64,000 nucleotides of DNA. It comes from Tenodera sinensis (Eukaryota; Arthropoda; Insecta; Mantodea; Mantidae). The position numbers and the translations under genes are program-made. This document shows, in pieces, positions 13,487-23,930 of the stretch. The notes below the pieces were generated by a model. It did not search any database. It saw nothing but the letters and a program-made list of their open reading frames with translations, and was not told where the DNA came from. The stretch is taken from NCBI GenBank assembly GCA_030765045.1, contig CM060962.1:166757694-166821693 (forward strand). Direction: 5' to 3'. The number at the start of each line of letters is the position of its first letter. The stretch's first letter is position 1.

Positions 13487-14074
13487 GTTGTCTGCTTTGG
13501 CTGTGACTGAACTCCCTACCCTATATATGCCATTGAATGCGGGTATTTAAAGGAAAATATTAGGTATTAATTTGTGGAACAATGTTGACAGTTGAAGTAG
13601 GGGTATTCCCTGCTTTATCTACAGCAATTGTAATCAATATCTTCTAAAGCTTTCAATTCTAAAAGTTCACTCGCACTGCAGCCATGTGGTATTGTGTAAT
13701 AGTGTATTATGACAGTGTTCTCGTTAAGACAGAACGGATGGGGGGGAGATGCGCTACATCGGTTTCGATCCAAGTTAAGGGTCCGCGGTGATGCGCCTTA
13801 ACGTGTATATCTACGGCTGAGTACAGGATTTGTGTGTGCACGATTAAGCTTACGTTGGTAATCAAAGCTCTCAACACTGGCATACTTTGTTCAGAGTCTT
13901 TTGAGATAGTGGAAGAGGGAGATAGGGACGCCGCGTGGCCGGCGCGTGTATATACAGACGTAAACAACCCATGCACAGTTGCAAGGTTTATGCAGTCATT
14001 CAGACACGAGAAGTGGCGCACAACAGAGATTGCACAAAACTCGTATAAAACCTCATATTTATAAACTTGTATAA
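13487..14074. other. non-coding stretch
   Basis: Nothing recognised. The first ~60 bases could be 5' leader of the antisense LINE relic. Open frames at 13707-14064 on both strands have no motifs. Confidence 0.45.
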
Positions 14075-14380
14075 ATATATGGCGGCTGTGGCAAAGAGGT
14101 AATGCACCTGCTACTTATAAAGCAAATTACTCGCCTATAGGACGTGGAAAACCAGTACATAACCAGACGGCACACATTTTTAAAAATGTGTACAATTACT
14201 TTAAAGGAGAGGACGAAAAGCGTGACCCGCCAATTGTACATATTGTGGCTGCAACTGCCGTTCCTATAAATACAGCAATAAGAACAATTAAATTAGATAT
14301 TCAGAACTATACAACTCTAACAAAGACGAAATGTGATGAAAACAAAAGCGTTCGTGAATTTTATAAGACCGATGGAGAAT
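14075..14380 (+). pseudogene. DDE-transposase N-terminal relic, second copy
   Basis: The plus strand encodes GRGKPVHNQTAHIFKNVYNY, then FKGEDEKRDPPIVHIVAATA and a short INTAIRTIKLD. The GRGKP-N-T---I--NVY-YF opening followed by a helix-turn-helix of the form AATAV----IRTIK parallels the relic at 4035-4445 (NVLDYF ... AAKAIG ... VYRLK). It ends at a GAA microsatellite; no catalytic domain is present. I regard both as fragments of one broad Tc1/IS630-like transposase family, not necessarily of one element. Confidence 0.45.
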
Positions 14381-14452
14381 GAGGAAGAAGAAGAAGAAGA
14401 AGAAGAAGAAGAAGAAGAAGAAGAAGAAGAAGAAGAAGAAGAAGAAGAAGAA
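14381..14452 (+). repeat. (GAA)n microsatellite
   Basis: About 24 GAA/AAG units directly after the stop of the transposase relic. Confidence 0.97.
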
Positions 14453-15433
14453 ACTATAAGATACTAAGATTGTGATTGTGTACATATTTATGCCAATGTA
14501 AATGTTCCTTTTTGCTTGTGTTTCCTTCCTTCGTTGTTTTTGCGGGGGTCACATGTACTATCAACTGTGTTGATGTATATTTATATAATTAATAAACAAT
14601 ACAAGTAATGTAATCCAAGTAAATAGGTTCATGTACTCTAGTTTTCCCATATTAAATGTACTGTATTGTCCCAGCTTGAGAATATGCTGTTGAAGTAATG
14701 CCAATTAATTGCATAAATAAACGAAGGATAAACATGTAAATAATTCAACAGATGTATGAAAAGGACGCAAATGTTGCAACAGCGCATTTTGCTATTGCAG
14801 TGTGCCGACACACGTAAGTTATCTACGGCACACGCAACCTACTGCTTACCTGTCCCTCCCACTATCTCAAAAGACTCTGAACAAAGTATACTTCTGGTCC
14901 ACTACTCAATCAAAACCCGATAAAGTATTTTCTGCAGGTATAGTAACGTTGAATTTGCAATATTTGCCCGTTGCTTTACAATGATTGCTGAGATACTCTT
15001 TTCAAAGAAGCAAGGTGAGCCCATGGCTGTCACGCCGTCTGAACAGCAAGGGAAACATATATGACAAATTTTATTCTCATACCGTCTATTTGGGAACGCC
15101 TGAGGATTAGGTGACCCTTCGCGCAGGTCTCACTGGAGTTGAGTATTTACTTTTGTGGAAGTGCACTTGGACTTGGCTTGTTTTCGTTTTGCATTAAATG
15201 AAGTTTATTGATGTATTTCAGCCCGTTTAACAGTGACTCAAATTTGACTGGGTTTAATTTGTTAATGATAAAAATAATGCGCTTAATATTATAAGTCACT
15301 TATAAAGAAGAACATCAGTTATGATCTTATTAAAAGCTACAACACTGTGCATCATACAAAACTGCCCTTATTGAAGTTACCTTTTACAAAAGTAGAGCTT
15401 ATTTAAACAGTTAGACTGTGCTCTCCCATACTT
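14453..15433. other. non-coding stretch
   Basis: No gene recognised and no clear repeat. Confidence 0.5.
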
Positions 15434-15960
15434 CTACTCACCGAACGTTGTCACTTTTTCGTTAAAGCAATGTATTCCATGAAAGTATGAAAGCATTGCT
15501 AAGACATCGAGTCTTTCTTGTCGCCTTGTATTTCTTAAAACAACTGTTAAGGGTTTTAGTGCTCTAAAACACATCTCACATTCAGCTGTTACCGCTGGAG
15601 TTGTTAAAACTACATTCGACATTTTACTGTTTTTTAAAACGTGGTCCCTAAATTGTTTTAATGGAGAAAGAATACAGTGCACTAACAGAACTTAGGTTCT
15701 TAATCTCTTCACTGAAACAAAGTACACCAAGTTCACAAGTTAGTTTTACCTGTTCTATGACAGGGACGTACTTGGCACAGCCGTGACACTCATCAGGAAA
15801 CTCGGACTTTGTCATTAAATTTGGTAGATTTAACTAAACTGAAGCACTCCAAGTGTTCAGTTGCACCAAATCTTTCTTCGGCTTGCTGAATAATTACACC
15901 GCAGCATTCAATAGCGCACATTGTTTCATTACGTCTTGTTCTCATCCTGGAGATGTTAGA
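15434..15960 (-). pseudogene. hAT-like transposase C-terminal relic
   Basis: The minus-strand frame ending at 15434 contains TTPAVTAECEMCFRALKPL, then VVLRNTRRQERLDVLAMLS. This is the shape of the hAT C-terminal dimerisation region (P-T-A--ER-FSaLk--K--lR----qeRL--La-l), with the usual ER-FS replaced by EM-CF. Upstream on the same strand, around 15830-15900, a broken frame with ERFGATEHLECFSLV fits the preceding helical part of such proteins. The frame is interrupted several times and no terminal repeats are seen. It abuts the start of the Gypsy element, so it may have been partly replaced by that insertion. Confidence 0.5.
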
Positions 15961-15983
15961 TGTAGCAGAGCGTTACACAAAAA

Positions 15984-15999
15984 TGGTAGCAGAGAGCGC
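15984..15999 (+). promoter_or_regulatory. primer-binding-site-like sequence of the Gypsy element
   Basis: TGGTAGCAGAGAGCGC follows CGTTACACAAAAA, about 100 bases before the gag ATG. A PBS of an LTR retrotransposon normally begins TGG, pairing with a tRNA CCA end, just after the 5' LTR. I could not match it to a tRNA and found no 5' LTR copy, so this is suggestive only. Confidence 0.35.
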
Positions 16000-16099
16000 G
16001 TAAAATACACTTAACACCTTGAATTCATTGCGTTTGCACTTCAAGTTTAAATTTGTTTATATTTTCCATTCTTATCTTCTTACATCATATAAATTTACG

Positions 16100-16726
16100 A
16101 TGTCGTTGTCAAATTTAGACCTGTTACGTAAAAACGAACTGGAATTCTTGTTAAAAGTTCGAAATATTTCTTACGATAATACTACAACTTTACCTGATAT
16201 GGTACGTTTACTTAAAGAAAATATGGACAGGGAAGTATCACTTGCTCATCTTTCGTCTAGGGATTTGGAAACTGCGGTACAAGATATTCGATTCCAATTA
16301 CAGGAATTTATAAACCTTAAGATAGAACTAGGAGTTCCATTCTCCTCTGCCATGTCGCGCCGTTATAAGACACGGGTTGGGCATTATATAGACCGCTTAC
16401 ACCAGTTAATTTCGCTTAAGCCGATGGCTCAACAAGTTTTAGAGTTAAATAACTTACTTCAACAATTTAGTGAACTACTTAAATTTCCGGATACTCTTAC
16501 AGGTACCAGTGCAACCGATTTAAATAACCCTGTACCTAATTTGAGGGATGAAGATCTTGCTTGCGAAAACTCAGTTCAGACACCAATGGATTCATTTAAC
16601 GTTGCAACTTCTAAAAGACAATCTATACCACCAATTCACTTTAAAGCTTTAGAAATCCTGCTCAGATATTACTGGAGAAAGCACACTTTGTTGTTAATAC
16701 ATCGGAACAAGCACTTGACTTCTTAG
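16100..16726 (+). pseudogene. gag: Gypsy gag, N-terminal part
   Basis: I start at the ATG at 16100 (MSLSNLDLLRKNELEFLL) instead of the upstream in-frame codon at 16019, because the product then begins with a SAP-like helix pair (LRKNELEFLLKVRNI ... MVRLLKEN) as in other insect Gypsy gag proteins. The rest is helical and polar with no cysteines, fitting the matrix/capsid portion of a virus-like particle protein. The frame runs to a stop at 16724-16726 and diverges after about residue 180. Between 16727 and 16957 stops occur in all plus frames I followed, so the capsid is not continuous with the downstream frame. Confidence 0.7.
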
Positions 16727-16957
16727 ACACTTTAGTCACGTTACAACAACAGTTAGATGGGTCCAAATACTTAGATTCGGATATATATCGTATGTTACCA
16801 TTAGTGGAGGGCAATTTAGAATTTTTGTTACAAACAGCTTTAACTGATAATTTAAAACTTTTTCAATTTCATACTTCTGTATTAAATATTTTCTTGCCTC
16901 CACGGATAAAATCGCAGTTGTTATTATTATGCCATACAGGGGGAAAATGAAGAGCTT

Positions 16958-17896
16958 TTGGGATTTATAGCCCGCGTACGTAAGTTTGCGCGAGTTTTTC
17001 AACTTCCAGACACAGAACAACAGATTTGTGATCTAATCATTTCAGGGTTGAATGACCACACACGCTTAAGAGGTATTTTTCATTCACGACCGTCTTCCTT
17101 TCGTGAAATAGATTCTTTGGCACATTGGATACAGCAGAATTCTAAATTGAGTATTTCACCCGCAGTAACACCCTCGACCCAGAACTCGAGAGTTTCTCAA
17201 GGGTCAAATGGAACACAAAATTTTTCATTGCAAAAGAACTTTCACGATAAATCGGTAGGACCAGTTCAGACCAATCAACCCAAGTTGGAATCTCAACCAT
17301 CACCTCGTTTTTGTACATTTTGTAATAGAAGGGGACATGATCTGGAATTTTGTTTTTTACGTAAAAAGTTAGATTTTCAGCCACAAAGAAAACACTTAGG
17401 ACAGTGTGTGAATTTTTCGGTGGCACCCTCGACAACCTCAAAAGTTTATGCCTTACCGTTTCGTTCCTTACCGGTTATTAATATTACATGTCTCAATAAG
17501 CAAACATTTGCATTATTGGATTCAGGCAGTTCTTTAAACTTTATCAGGTGGAAATTTTTACAAACATTACCTCGATTTCATACCTTTCATATTACCCAGA
17601 CGGTAACCTCGTGTAAATCAGTTTCAGGAGAATTACTCCCAGTTTTGGGCACTGTTAAATTGCATATAAAGTTGCAGGATTTTTCTTGGACGTTTTCATT
17701 TGCCATTGTACAGCATTTACCGTATGAAGTACTATTGGGTGAACCTTTCCTTCGTTCAACTGGCGCTAAATTAGATTTTGCAAACTTTACTTTATCATTT
17801 GCATTTGCATCTCATAAACGCATTCCATTTTCTATTGGATCTAATTTATTTAGTCAAGTTAGAGTTTGTTCCTTACCATCGGTCACCCCAATTAAT
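16958..17896 (+). pseudogene. Gypsy gag C-terminus and protease
   Basis: Continues gag: LGFIARVRKFARVFQLPD and GLNDHTRLRGIF belong to the end of capsid; CTFCNRRGHDLEFC is a CX2CX4HX4C nucleocapsid knuckle near residue 120. A retropepsin-like aspartic protease follows, with the active-site triad in FALLDSGSSLNFI (near residue 186) and a flap/ILG-like segment VLLGEPFL further on. The open frame is intact through protease, then meets a SINE insertion after 17910. The protease would cleave the Gag-Pol precursor. The knuckle and DSG are both preserved, showing this stretch decayed less than the first part of gag. Confidence 0.8.
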
Positions 17897-17910
17897 CTAC
17901 TGCACTTACA

Positions 17911-18147
17911 TATATATATATATATATTTTTTGTTCTTTAACGACGCTGTCAATTGCCAGGATCACATCAGCGTCGCCGGTGTGCCGGAATTTTATCCCG
18001 CAGGAGTTCTTTAACATGCCAGTAAATCTACTGACATGGAGCTGTCGTTTTTAAGCACACTTAAAAACCATCGGCCTGGGCCGGGTTTGAACCCGCGACC
18101 TTGGGAACAGTAGGCCAGCGTCTAACCAACTGAGCCACCCAGACCGA
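17911..18147 (-). mobile_element. SINE-A, complete copy inserted in Gypsy pol
   Basis: A 237-bp element in minus orientation. Its tRNA-derived head has an A-box-like TGGCTCAGTTGG and a B box GGTTCAAACCC. The body follows (GACAGCTCCATGTCAGTAG, GGCACACCGGCGACGCTG, GGCAATTGACAGCGTCGTTA) and the tail is a short AT repeat at 17912-17931. It is flanked by identical 14-bp direct repeats, CTACTGCACTTACA at 17897-17910 and 18148-18161, the target-site duplication made on insertion. The perfect duplication and intact boxes suggest it is younger than the host Gypsy copy. Related pieces occur at 3980-4012, 38985-39075 and 49729-49890. Confidence 0.93.
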
Positions 18148-18161
18148 CTACTGCACTTACA

Positions 18162-19130
18162 GGAAGACAGCCAGAAAAGTATTCTGGATTTGCTTGAAGA
18201 ATATTCTGATGTTCTAACTGATTCCTTGGGAACTGTAAATAAGTTACAATATTCAATACAATTGTTAAACTCTACTCCGGTTCGTTCCCCTCCATATAAG
18301 CTCACACCCCCAAAGGTAGATATTTTGAAGCAGAAAATTCAGGTTATGTTAGAACAAGGAATTATTGAACCTTCTAATAGTCCATATGTGAGTCCATGTT
18401 TCTTAGTTCCTAAACCAGATGGTGATTTTCGACTAGTCGTTGATTATCATAAATTAAATAAAAATATTCAATTGGATAGCATGCCCTTATCAGACTTACA
18501 CACGGCAGCACATTATTTTCGTAAAGCAAAGGTTTTCACTACACTGGATTTGAATCAGGCATATTATCAAATCCCCTTGCATTAACAATCACGCCCTTTA
18601 AGGGCCTTTTCTACCCCTTGGAACCTATTTCAGTTTTGTAGAATACCCTTCGGACTTTGCACTGGAGCCCAAGTATTATCACGTTTGTTAGATACAGTTT
18701 TACAAGATTGCAAGTTTCGCTTTGTATTTAATTATTTAGACGATTTAGTTATATATATACTACTGATTTTGAATCACATTTAAAACACTTACATCATGTA
18801 TTTAGCTGTTTGCGTAAAGCTGGACTTACTGTCCGTCCTTCTAAAGTACGTTTTGCTACTAATCAAATTTCCTTTTTAGGACATTTAATTTCTCCATCTG
18901 GAATATCTATCGACCCGACCCGTACCTCAGCAGTTTCTAAATTTCGTCCACCCACTAATCAGAAACAATTGGCATCCTTTTTGGGTATGGTGGCCTTTTT
19001 TTCGAAATTCATTCATAAGTTTGCTGAAATTGCTGAACCTTTGTACGCGCTTAAGCGCAAAGGTGCACAGTTTGTGTGGACTCCGCAACATCAATTAGCG
19101 TTTGAACAACTTAAACATGCCATAATGAAT
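18162..19130 (+). pseudogene. pol: Gypsy reverse transcriptase
   Basis: After the SINE the RT resumes with EQGIIEPSNSPYVSPCFLVP, DFRLVVDYHKLNK and FTTLDLNQAYYQIPLH, where the first palm aspartate lies. A TAA at 18583-18585 follows immediately, where the family usually has a Glu codon, so a single base change would explain it. The catalytic motif is YLDD near 18735. A frameshift in an ATATAT run near 18750-18760 shifts the frame into DFESHLKHLHHVFSCLRKAG, and the thumb/connection (QISFLGHLISPSGI) continues to about 19130. The enzyme would copy element RNA to DNA in the particle. It cannot be made intact from this copy. Confidence 0.85.
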
Positions 19131-19545
19131 CCACCGGTTTTGGCTATGCCAGATTTTGAACAAACATTTATATTACAAACAGATGCTTCTAGATTTGCAA
19201 TATCGGCAATTCTCCTACAGGATTTGGGTCAAGGTCGCCAGCCCATTGCTTATTTATTCCCGTATATTATCACGGACAGAACGTAATCTTTCTGTTTATG
19301 AATTAGAAGCTTTAGCAGTCTTAACAACGTGTGAAAAATTTCGTCCCTTCTTGGAACATCGTCGATTTAAATTGAAATGTGATAACCAAGCTATCGCCTG
19401 GGTCCTTTCACATACACGTAAAACAGGTAAATTGGCACGTTGGGCAGTAAGACTGAGTGCATTTCAGTTTGATATAAAGCACATAAAAGGCGTTGACAAT
19501 TCTTTAGCAGATGCCCTGTCCCGCCTATTTCAGGAACCCGAACCT
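19131..19545 (+). pseudogene. pol: Gypsy RNase H domain
   Basis: The domain removes the RNA strand of the RNA:DNA hybrid. Residues seen are the first Asp in FILQTDASRFAISA (near 19180), Glu in YELEALAVLTTCEKF (near 19305), Asp in LKCDNQAIAWVLSH (near 19380) and the last Asp in KGVDNSLADALSRL (near 19505). A frameshift near 19255-19270 (around PIAYL) separates the first of these from the others. All four acidic positions are still present. Confidence 0.8.
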
Positions 19546-20821
19546 CAGTCTCATCCATTATCGGCTCACGTTGGATTGGTTAACCTCTTATCAAAAGATT
19601 TTCCCCAAGTCTTTACTTCCATTCCATCATATCAACAAAACGACCCGGAATTGGGTCCTATTTGGCAGCAGGCTAAAGCAGGAATTATTGCAAATGGGTA
19701 TGTTTTTCAAAACGACATTCTCTTTTGTAAATTACCTCGTTCTCCTTCATTACGCGTTTTGTTACCTAAGGCTTTAATTCCCGTCGTGTTACAATATTTC
19801 CATTCTTCGCATTTTGGGGCTCATTTAGGCATACGAAAGACTAAAGAAAAAATTCGTAGATTCTTTGTCTGGCGTAAGATGTACCAGGACATTGTACAAT
19901 TTATCAGTAATTGCCGAGTTTGTTTACAATCAAAACCTCCGGCTAACACCAAGATTGGACCCTTGAACTCTCACTTGGCGACTTACCCCATGGAACGCCT
20001 TTTGTTTTATTTTATTGGGCCATTTCCGCGTTCATTACAAGGGAATGCATTTCTTTGTGTGGTGGTAGATAGTTTTACCAAATTTGTTTGGTTTTACCCT
20101 GTCCGAGCTTCTACAGCTTTTGCTACTATTTGTGTTATCATCCCTTTTTGCTTCGTTCGGTTTTCCGACCGTATTAGTTACAGACAATGCGTCGTATTTT
20201 AAAGCACGAATTTTTCATACATTCCTGTTTGAACATGGTATTAAGCTAGTTCATACGTCTCCGTACTATCCATGTCCGTCTTTAGCAGAAAGAGTAAATA
20301 GAAACCTTAAGAGTGCTCTAATCGCGTTTCACTCACATGATCATCGCCTTTGGGACACGCGTCTTACCGCATTACAATTGACCTTTAATTTGGCACAACA
20401 TGAGGCACATTTTCAATCACCAGCTTCACTTATGTTCCGATTTCAACCAGCTTGTCCACTTACAAATTTGTGGAAGTTACAGGATCTATTACCTGATCAA
20501 TTTGACCCTAAACAGTTACAAGAAGTTTGGTACCAAACTATGAAAGCCTTACGTCGTGATCGCGCGCGTCGCGAACTTCGTTATAATAATTCGAGGCTTC
20601 CTGTTTCATTTAACCTAGGAGATTTAGTACTTCTTCGTAATCATCCTATAAGTAGAGCATCAAATCATGTTACAGCAAAATTAGCACCACGTTTTCTCGG
20701 ACCTTATAAAATATGTGATATACGTAATGGAGTTTCATTCCGTTTACAACATTGTGTATCTGGCCAAGTCACCACTGCTCATGCTTCACAGCTACGTTTG
20801 TTACCTCCTAAGTCAAATTGA
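19546..20821 (+). pseudogene. pol: Gypsy integrase
   Basis: The HHCC zinc-binding region is HSSHFGAHLGIRKTKEK with CRVCLQSK. The catalytic core begins MERLLFYFIGPFPRS, where the family normally has an Asp just before the aromatic-Ile/Val-GP; here the position is Tyr, so the first catalytic Asp appears lost. The second Asp is present in VTDNASYF (near 20187) and the Glu in SLAERVNRNLKSAL (near 20290). A frameshift near 20135-20170 divides the core. The C-terminus has a GPY-type module (RFLGPYKICDI near 20697) and ends at a TGA at 20819. There is no chromodomain and no env-like frame after it. Confidence 0.85.
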
Positions 20822-20892
20822 AATCCCAAGCAAATTAGCCCTTTAAACATTTTGGCCTTGTAATTGAAAATTTTTTTGCTCGGCAAGCTCGC

Positions 20893-20990
20893 CTCGTACT
20901 GGGCTTAAAAATCTTGGGGTTACTTCAGCTCTAAAATCTCGTCTTCTCGTTCGAGCTGAAGGCCTTAAGCTTGTAGTTACCCAGTACGAG
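20893..20990. repeat. nested inverted repeat (hairpin-forming)
   Basis: Outer arms CTCGTACTGGG (20893-20903) and CCCAGTACGAG (20980-20990) are perfect complements. CTTAA (20904-20908) pairs with TTAAG (20965-20969), and the inner arms CTTCAGCTC (20923-20931) and GAGCTGAAG (20953-20961) are also perfect. The structure lies 70 bases after the integrase stop. Confidence 0.85.
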
Positions 20991-21976
20991 ACATATCATA
21001 ATTTTTGCCTTTCCTATTGGGAGTCTAAATTTTCCTTTCTTGTGTATGTTATTTTAATTTCGTGTGTGCGTGTCTGGATGTATGTGTGTGTGCATGAATA
21101 AGGTAAGCTACCGGTAGCATGTATTAGAATGTATTAGCATGAGTCAGTGAATGTTTCAGTATTATAAAAAAAAAAAAAAAATTCATGTTACTCCTTATCT
21201 TCATGTTCCTTTGTGTTGTGTTGTAGAAGTGGATCCACGTCTTAGTTTTAGGTATTTCTGCTCTTCCATGTCTCTTTTTAGTGTATACAGCAATAGCTAC
21301 TATAATTTATGTTGTTAAATTTTAAAAATGCTATTGCTTTACCATTTGTTATCATTCAGCTCTTTATTTTATATTTTAAGGGATGTTTTTTAAAGTGTTA
21401 TTTATATTATGTCTTTTAAGAAATTGTATTAAATTCCAGTTGTAGGCTTGTCATCTATGGTTCTCATATATATTCTATGTGAAATTGCTGCCTGCTGCGT
21501 TATTTCCCTAATTTGCTTTGTGATGCCTCTCTGGCTAATCCCATGCCTAATTATTTTGCATTTTCGGGCCTGGCCTTCAAGAGCGACAACAGCTGCTGTT
21601 CCTGTCCTGCTGGCCAGTTTCGCCGGCGGGGGGACCATTGAGCCGTTATTTTACCTAGCATCCAAAAGACAGCCATCAGTACAATTTCGCCAAATCTAAA
21701 AACAAGCAGCGTCATGGTGCTTCAACAGGAAAGCAAGAGAGGGAGCCTGCATATCTACACCGAGAATTCCACGACCTCTTGCGGGAACTGCCGAAAACAG
21801 CGGCGCATCAACAACCAGTCATCCCTGTCAAGCCAGGTCCGGGAACGTCAGTCAGTCGACTTTGGGATTTCAACGACGCAGGAACTGTCTGCGAAGCATG
21901 GGCAGAAAATGGTGGCTAGGTACATAGGGAGGCATCATGTGATTATACGCGAGTAATGGCTTTCTAAATTATCTTT
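20991..21976. other. 3' flank of the Gypsy element, function unknown
   Basis: Contains a poly(A) run near 21166-21180 and GGCGGGGGGA at 21625-21634, a possible polypurine tract. Open frames at 21429-21956 on both strands carry no motif I recognise. If the G-rich tract is a PPT, a 3' LTR would begin just after it, but no matching 5' copy was found. Confidence 0.4.
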
Positions 21977-22077
21977 ACTTCTTCTCTTTCCATATTTATA
22001 TAACTAAATCGTTACCACGTGAGTAAAACTTCTTCTCTTTTCATTTTATATAACTAAATCGTTACCACGTGAGTAAA
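21977..22077 (+). repeat. two tandem ~51-bp units
   Basis: ACTTCTTCTCTTT...GTTACCACGTGAGTAAA occurs at 21977-22027 and again at 22028-22077 with few differences; the second half is identical (TATATAACTAAATCGTTACC). Confidence 0.92.
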
Positions 22078-22808
22078 ATCTTTATCAGCATGGCAGGAAT
22101 TTTCGAAATGTTAATGTATTAAAACCATCATCTCACAAAAGGTATTGTCAAGTGATATTCTTTTCTAACCACTGTAAAGTGGCGACACATTCAAGGTCTA
22201 TGTAACTCAAGGTGTTAAGTTTTGTATGTTTGTAAGTCTTATAATTAAGGCAAGCATGACTTGCTAATTGCCAGTGTAATTTCTTTAAGGATCCACGGTA
22301 TCCTAAAGGGTTAAAACGTGTCAGTGGGTTGCACAGACTTAACAAGAGTTACGTTCTAGTGCACCCCAGTACAACGTTACAGTACGTTACAGATGTCACA
22401 GAAGCATCATGTGGTGTACTTGCTAGTTCATTCCTAGTGCCAGTGATGGCAGCTACAAATTTATAAAGATGTTTATTCACATACGCCATTGTCGTAATTT
22501 TCTTCTGTAAAACGTTGTAAAACATTACACTGTTAAAAAATCCAAGAACAAAATGAATTCATCTTCAAGAAAATATATTAGTTCAGTTGATTCCCTTATT
22601 GACACAGAATCCCATGGGCACCTTGCTGAATAATTTCGTAACACTATCAGTGATTCCTGCCACTGATGAACAGAAGACACTGCTCTACTCTGGGAATTCC
22701 TTCTTTGACTTGCCCGCGGTAACCTTCGATGACACACTCCTGAAGTAAATCCGTCCTCTTGCTAGACGAAGAGAAAAAAGAAGAAAATACCGCTAAATTG
22801 GCAAAAAA
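22078..22808. other. non-coding stretch
   Basis: No supported gene. Short minus frames at 22148-22345 and 22525-22737 have no recognised domain. Confidence 0.5.
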
Positions 22809-22900
22809 GAAAAAAAAAAAAAAAAAAAAAAAGAAGAAGAAGAAAGAAAAGCCTGATGCCTAGGTGGTAGAGCACACTTGTTGCTTAGTGAGGTTAAGCT
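22809..22900 (+). repeat. A/GAA-rich tract followed by a tRNA-like A-box segment
   Basis: About 45 A- and GAA-rich bases precede GCCTGATGCCTAGGTGGTAG and AGCACACTTG. TAGGTGGTAGAGC resembles a tRNA A box, so this may be the head of a truncated SINE. No B box follows. Confidence 0.3.
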
Positions 22901-22901
22901 A

Positions 22902-23500
22902 GTGTGCATAGCAATACACAAAATAAGCACATGGATACAAATTCCTTACAAGTTTCTGGACTCCATGTTGCACTCCCCGGAATGCCGGTCCACCATATGT
23001 TTGAGAGTCTAATTTATCTTTCAGTCTGTACAGTTCCAATGTTTCTAATATGCTTGATGTTATCCCTGATGCGGATCTTTCGGTAAGGTGTATGCAGCCA
23101 TGAAAATGCTCTACTTCTTGTGATCCCTGAACAAATCGAAGAATAATTATCAATTCTGTCTTATTGGAGATATCGTTGGTTTCATCCACTTGTATAGACA
23201 CAAATGTTACTTTATTTGCTTAACTCTGGAGGCTTTCTTTGTAAACCTGATGCATACACCCAGTAACTCATGTTGTATTATTGTATGTATATTTTTTTAC
23301 TTTGGATTCCTCCAAATGTTCACAAGAGGTACAATTTTATGTACTAAATCCAAGAGGTGCCTCTATTTAGCGATTCTTTTCTTTCGTTGTCCTCTTAAAA
23401 CAATTTCATGTTCATCACAGAATTTTGGGCAGTCAATATTCCATTTAATATCTGCGTGTTTTTCCGAATTAATTTATGTCATATAACAGATAGATATAAC

Positions 23501-23572
<72 letters not shown>

Positions 23573-23930
23573 TTCATCAATTTGTCTTAGAACATCTACT
23601 TTTTCAGAGAGATTTCATCTTAAGGAATTTCCAATAATTGTGAGAACATTTCACGCGATTTAATTCTTTCTGAAACGTGTTTGAGGTCACTACTACCATG
23701 ACTGTGCATGAAGTATCTCCACCAAACAACAAACAGTTCAAGTAGGTAAAAACAATGTTTTCTTGAGCTTCTTCTCGTTCCGGCCTGGATTGAAAGAGTG
23801 TGACTGTGATTTATGTTTCTGTATTAGTGAAACATAGGGATGATCAGGGCCTAACTGTTTAATAAGAAGTTTTTCTTGATCACCTAATGTTGGACATACC
23901 TTGTCCCAAAAAAAAAAAAAAAACTTGTTC
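22902..23930 (-). pseudogene. hAT-superfamily (DUF4371/ZMYM1-like) transposase relic
   Basis: Reading the minus strand from about 23930, the order is KQLGPDHPYVSLI, YLNCLLFGG, CDEHEIVLRG, SIQVDETNDISNKTELIIIL, LDSQTYGGPAFRGVQHGVQK and LYPCAYFVYCYAH. That order (a TTF-type zinc-finger-like start with LFGG, RG-DE, an 'vDETtDisnk-ql' block, a T-D/GA-vMrG-~gVQ block and hC-AH) is the core of the DUF4371/ZMYM1-type hAT proteins found in many insects. Several stops and shifts occur, an AT microsatellite (23503-23570) splits the middle, and the frame ends right after the HCYAH-like motif, so the C-terminal dimerisation part is missing. QTYGGPA has Gly where Asp is usual. Confidence 0.7.
23503..23570 (+). 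repeat. (AT)n microsatellite
   Basis: About 34 AT units inside the hAT relic. Confidence 0.97.

Larger units (their letters stand above)
15984..20992 (+). mobile_element. Ty3/Gypsy LTR retrotransposon, decayed
   Basis: Domains appear in Gypsy order on the plus strand: gag with a zinc knuckle, protease (DSG), reverse transcriptase (YLDD), RNase H, and integrase with a GPY-type C-terminus. RNase H before integrase places it in Ty3/Gypsy, not Copia. The reading frames are broken by at least one nonsense change and several frameshifts, and a SINE sits between protease and RT. I compared the flanks by eye and found no long direct repeats, so the LTRs are either lost, outside what I can align, or too diverged. 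A tandem 51-bp repeat at 21977-22077 and a G-rich tract at 21625-21634 downstream could belong to its 3' region. Confidence 0.85.

Noticed and set aside
21429..21956. An env-like or accessory gene after Gypsy integrase
   Set aside because: Open frames are short and lack a signal peptide, glycosylation pattern or membrane anchor arrangement expected of env.
15434..22400. LTR pair for the Gypsy element
   Set aside because: By eye I found no long direct repeat between the two flanks; the PBS-like and PPT-like tracts alone do not establish LTRs.
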